Below, piece after piece: positions 63,201-64,000 of a DNA stretch of 64,000 bases. This stretch comes from Microbacterium sp. zg-Y818 (GTDB taxonomy: Bacteria > Actinomycetota > Actinomycetes > Actinomycetales > Microbacteriaceae): NCBI RefSeq assembly GCF_030246905.1, contig NZ_CP126741.1, positions 2,046,001-2,110,000 of the forward strand, written 5' to 3'. Each line of letters starts with the position of its first letter. The first letter of the stretch is position 1. Below the pieces are notes generated by a model that ran no database searches, was not told where the DNA came from, and worked only from the letters and a program-made list of their open reading frames with translations. A program made the position numbers and the translations under genes.

Positions 63201-63910
63201 AGGCGGGCGAGGTCGGTCTCCATCGCCGAGCCGACGTCGGCGAAGGTCGACACGACCAGCCGAGGCTGCACCGTGAAGGTGGGGATGCGCGCGGTGAGGG
63301 CGCGCAGATGGTCGATGACCGGCTGCGGCTTGAACACGCCGCCGTCATACGCGAGCGCGGCGAGCGCCCGGCCGTCGAGCTCGATGCCGAAGTGTGTGCG
63401 GGCGGCACGCACCAGCTCGGGGTTGATCGTGAACGAGCCGTGCAGCTTCAGCTCGAAGTCGCTGTGATGCCGACGGATCGCCAGCGGACGCAGCAGCACC
63501 GGGGCGCTGCAGGCGAGCCCGCCCATGCGCCAGGTGGCCAGGCCCACGGCCAGGTTCACGGTGTCGAGGCCACGCGCCGTGCGCAGTTCGACGTCGCGCG
63601 CCGTGATGCGCTCGGCGGCGAGCCGCGCGCCGCGGAGGGCCACCTCGTCGCGGAACAGGTTCGACAGCAGGGTCGAGCGACCGGTGATGAACTGCGGCAG
63701 GCTTCCCGGATGGGCCTTGGTGATCTCGATGCCCGCGTCGCCGGCGTCGACGTAGTGAAGGAGGCTGGACCGTCCGCCCAGGCGGGCCGCCTCATGCCTC
63801 AGTCGTGCCCGCTCGCCCTCGGCGACGTGCGTCACCGTCACACCGGGGTCGGCCACGCCGAGATCGCCGGGCGCCACAGACGCGGCACGATCCGCTTCCG
63901 CGGCATCCAC
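60206..63910 (-). CDS. Very large DUF4011/Vsr-fused helicase-like protein with degenerate ATPase motifs
   Basis: About 1234 residues from a GTG at 63910 (GAGGAG 14 bases upstream, TAGTCT farther); the frame is open to the window edge (a GTG at 63982 and beyond), so the 5' end is uncertain. The order is DUF4011-like N terminus, superfamily-I helicase core (LPGTGGTQT at Walker A, VVLLGDPVTQKPTPF, SYRAGGEDLAELVNDAFYGG, VGMTRARRSMVIVSS), and a Vsr-like/DUF3320 C-terminal domain (RELRRLGVAVDVDY ... VRVHAFDLY). Walker A lacks its Lys (G-T-G-G-T) and the DEAS box reads ADAA. Such proteins are usually defence or DNA-repair associated; this copy may be an ATPase-dead scaffold. Confidence 0.85.
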   Translation of the reverse strand: MDAAEADRAASVAPGDLGVADPGVTVTHVAEGERARLRHEAARLGGRSSLLHYVDAGDAGIEITKAHPGSLPQFITGRSTLLSNLFRDEVALRGARLAAERITARDVELRTARGLDTVNLAVGLATWRMGGLACSAPVLLRPLAIRRHHSDFELKLHGSFTINPELVRAARTHFGIELDGRALAALAYDGGVFKPQPVIDHLRALTARIPTFTVQPRLVVSTFADVGSAMETDLARLDHPVLNALAGHAADREQLTAVRTVPPMLGADERSPTADTLLLDADSEQEGVLARIAAGQSLVVHTLPGTGGTQTVINAVGSLVQEGKRVLVVSARRSTLEGVRHRLAGIGLPGLAVTPRQLHRDLVRAIARNEKAEQPKVADIDDALVRLRSVLRDYRGALTTRHPTIGVSPLEALRTLTTLAARDPQPSTSARLDLTTLVRLSTRRTEAGAKLAAAARLGEFRFGPDDSPWYGVSFATTEDARGAHALASRLQRTDVPSLLERGYELIGQTRMRPFQTVAELGGYLRLLQGMRDSLDRFSLTVFERPLAELIQAHGNRRDAPEMTGANRRRLKKLAREYVRPGMHVTDMHAGLLRVQQQRAEWQRYVEPGVLPEVPLGLADVHTAWQRVDADLTALDAVLGRSAVQSLTHMPIPQLLRTLASLAAKSDVFDNLVERATLRTELAELGLEPLLTELSVRHVPEDQVTAELEFAWWQSALEHLLRSDRALLGANTSVVDRLERDFRLVDEAHAAASGPLLAAQLATRWKIAIVDEPVEAASLKQALREGSATAEELTGYAPTLMRALAPVWLASPYEIPQIPDSPQFDVVIVADAAALSLAEAAPALRRARQVVLLGDPVTQKPTPFRVSAALAGAVEDDEPQIDPDEPSVFERLAELLPVETLTRSYRAGGEDLAELVNDAFYGGEITSLPWAGSYLGRGSLGVDYVEGGVGAPDPVTGAVESPDAEVARVVTLVVEHAVNRGSESLMVVTASARHAERVRAAVEAAFAGRSDVADFLSRDTAEPLAVLTLEESVAESRDRVIFSLGFGLTRHGRVLSDFGDLSTPDGERLLTVGMTRARRSMVIVSSIRPSAFDEGRLEYGAATLMSILGGIAARSREARLEDLADPLTLALARELRRLGVAVDVDYRGLLPLVAQHRGKAVVAESDPETIGESLRESLRLRPLILRRLGWHYVRVHAFDLYSDPAGVAARIAAILGVQPETPTADTTTQPIDVIE

Positions 63911-64000
63911 CGTCGCACTGCCGTCTCCTCGCCACACACGAGCCAGACTAAGCCGACCGCGCCGCTGCGGCCGGACATGCACCCGAGTTTCGCGGTATTG

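Overview
This window is high-GC DNA with Shine-Dalgarno sites, GTG starts and ATGA/GTGA stop-start overlaps typical of an actinobacterium. Gene content (class Ib nrdHIEF with NrdR boxes, two sugar ABC systems without their own ATPase, DUF1023 protein, galU/cyclo-ligase/mscL neighbourhood) suggests a soil or plant-associated member of the Microbacteriaceae, Microbacterium-like. The genus is inferred from style and content, not from a marker gene.

Positions 1-20.7 kb form a catabolic island for a steroid-like polycycle. A TetR gene with two tandem AACGnnCGTT operators opens it. A minus-strand operon follows: HsaA-like flavin hydroxylase, XylE-type extradiol dioxygenase, meta-cleavage hydrolase, IclR regulator, hydratase, acylating acetaldehyde dehydrogenase, hydroxy-oxo-acid aldolase. 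Together these make a complete meta-cleavage route to acetyl-CoA and pyruvate. Divergent from it lie kshA, a small cysteine-containing protein and kshB, i.e. a 3-ketosteroid 9alpha-hydroxylase-type oxygenase with its reductase. Further right are an ArsR regulator, two FAD-dependent dehydrogenases of the steroid/fumarate-reductase type, an orphan family-5 solute-binding lipoprotein, an epimerase fused to a zinc-ribbon-like tail, an SDR, a crotonase-fold protein lacking both hydratase glutamates and a CaiB/BaiF CoA transferase. A 15-bp palindrome (TCCCGGTCAGCGGGA and variants) occurs five times, each 67-114 bp before a transcription unit of this island. It looks like the operator of a dedicated regulon, most plausibly bound by the IclR protein.

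Positions 20.7-24 kb hold a gene-poor stretch and a three-gene unit: small helical protein, DUF1023-type alpha/beta hydrolase, lipoprotein. Positions 24-28 kb are nrdHIEF, with two NrdR-type boxes 32 bp apart. Positions 28-34 kb carry housekeeping and hypothetical genes (MFS transporter, alpha/beta hydrolase, acyl-CoA dehydrogenase, DUF445, cyclotransferase-like, SixA-like phosphatase).

Positions 34-41.5 kb are a LacI-controlled sugar locus (solute-binding protein, two permeases, amylo-alpha-1,6-glucosidase-like enzyme, butanediol-type dehydrogenase). Positions 41.5-44.4 kb hold YbaK, a PPOX protein, an amino-acid dehydrogenase and a VIT-type transporter. Positions 44.5-55.5 kb are a second carbohydrate locus: GH35 beta-galactosidase, solute-binding protein, two permeases, AraC regulator, a DUF5107-TPR protein and a cellulase-like GH, closed by a strong bidirectional terminator. 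After tRNA-Ala(CGC) and a REP-like inverted repeat come a coiled-coil membrane protein, a RimJ-type acetyltransferase, galU, 5-formyl-THF cyclo-ligase, an FmdB-type protein, mscL, a 65-residue protein and a very large helicase-like protein whose Walker A and B motifs are both degenerate.
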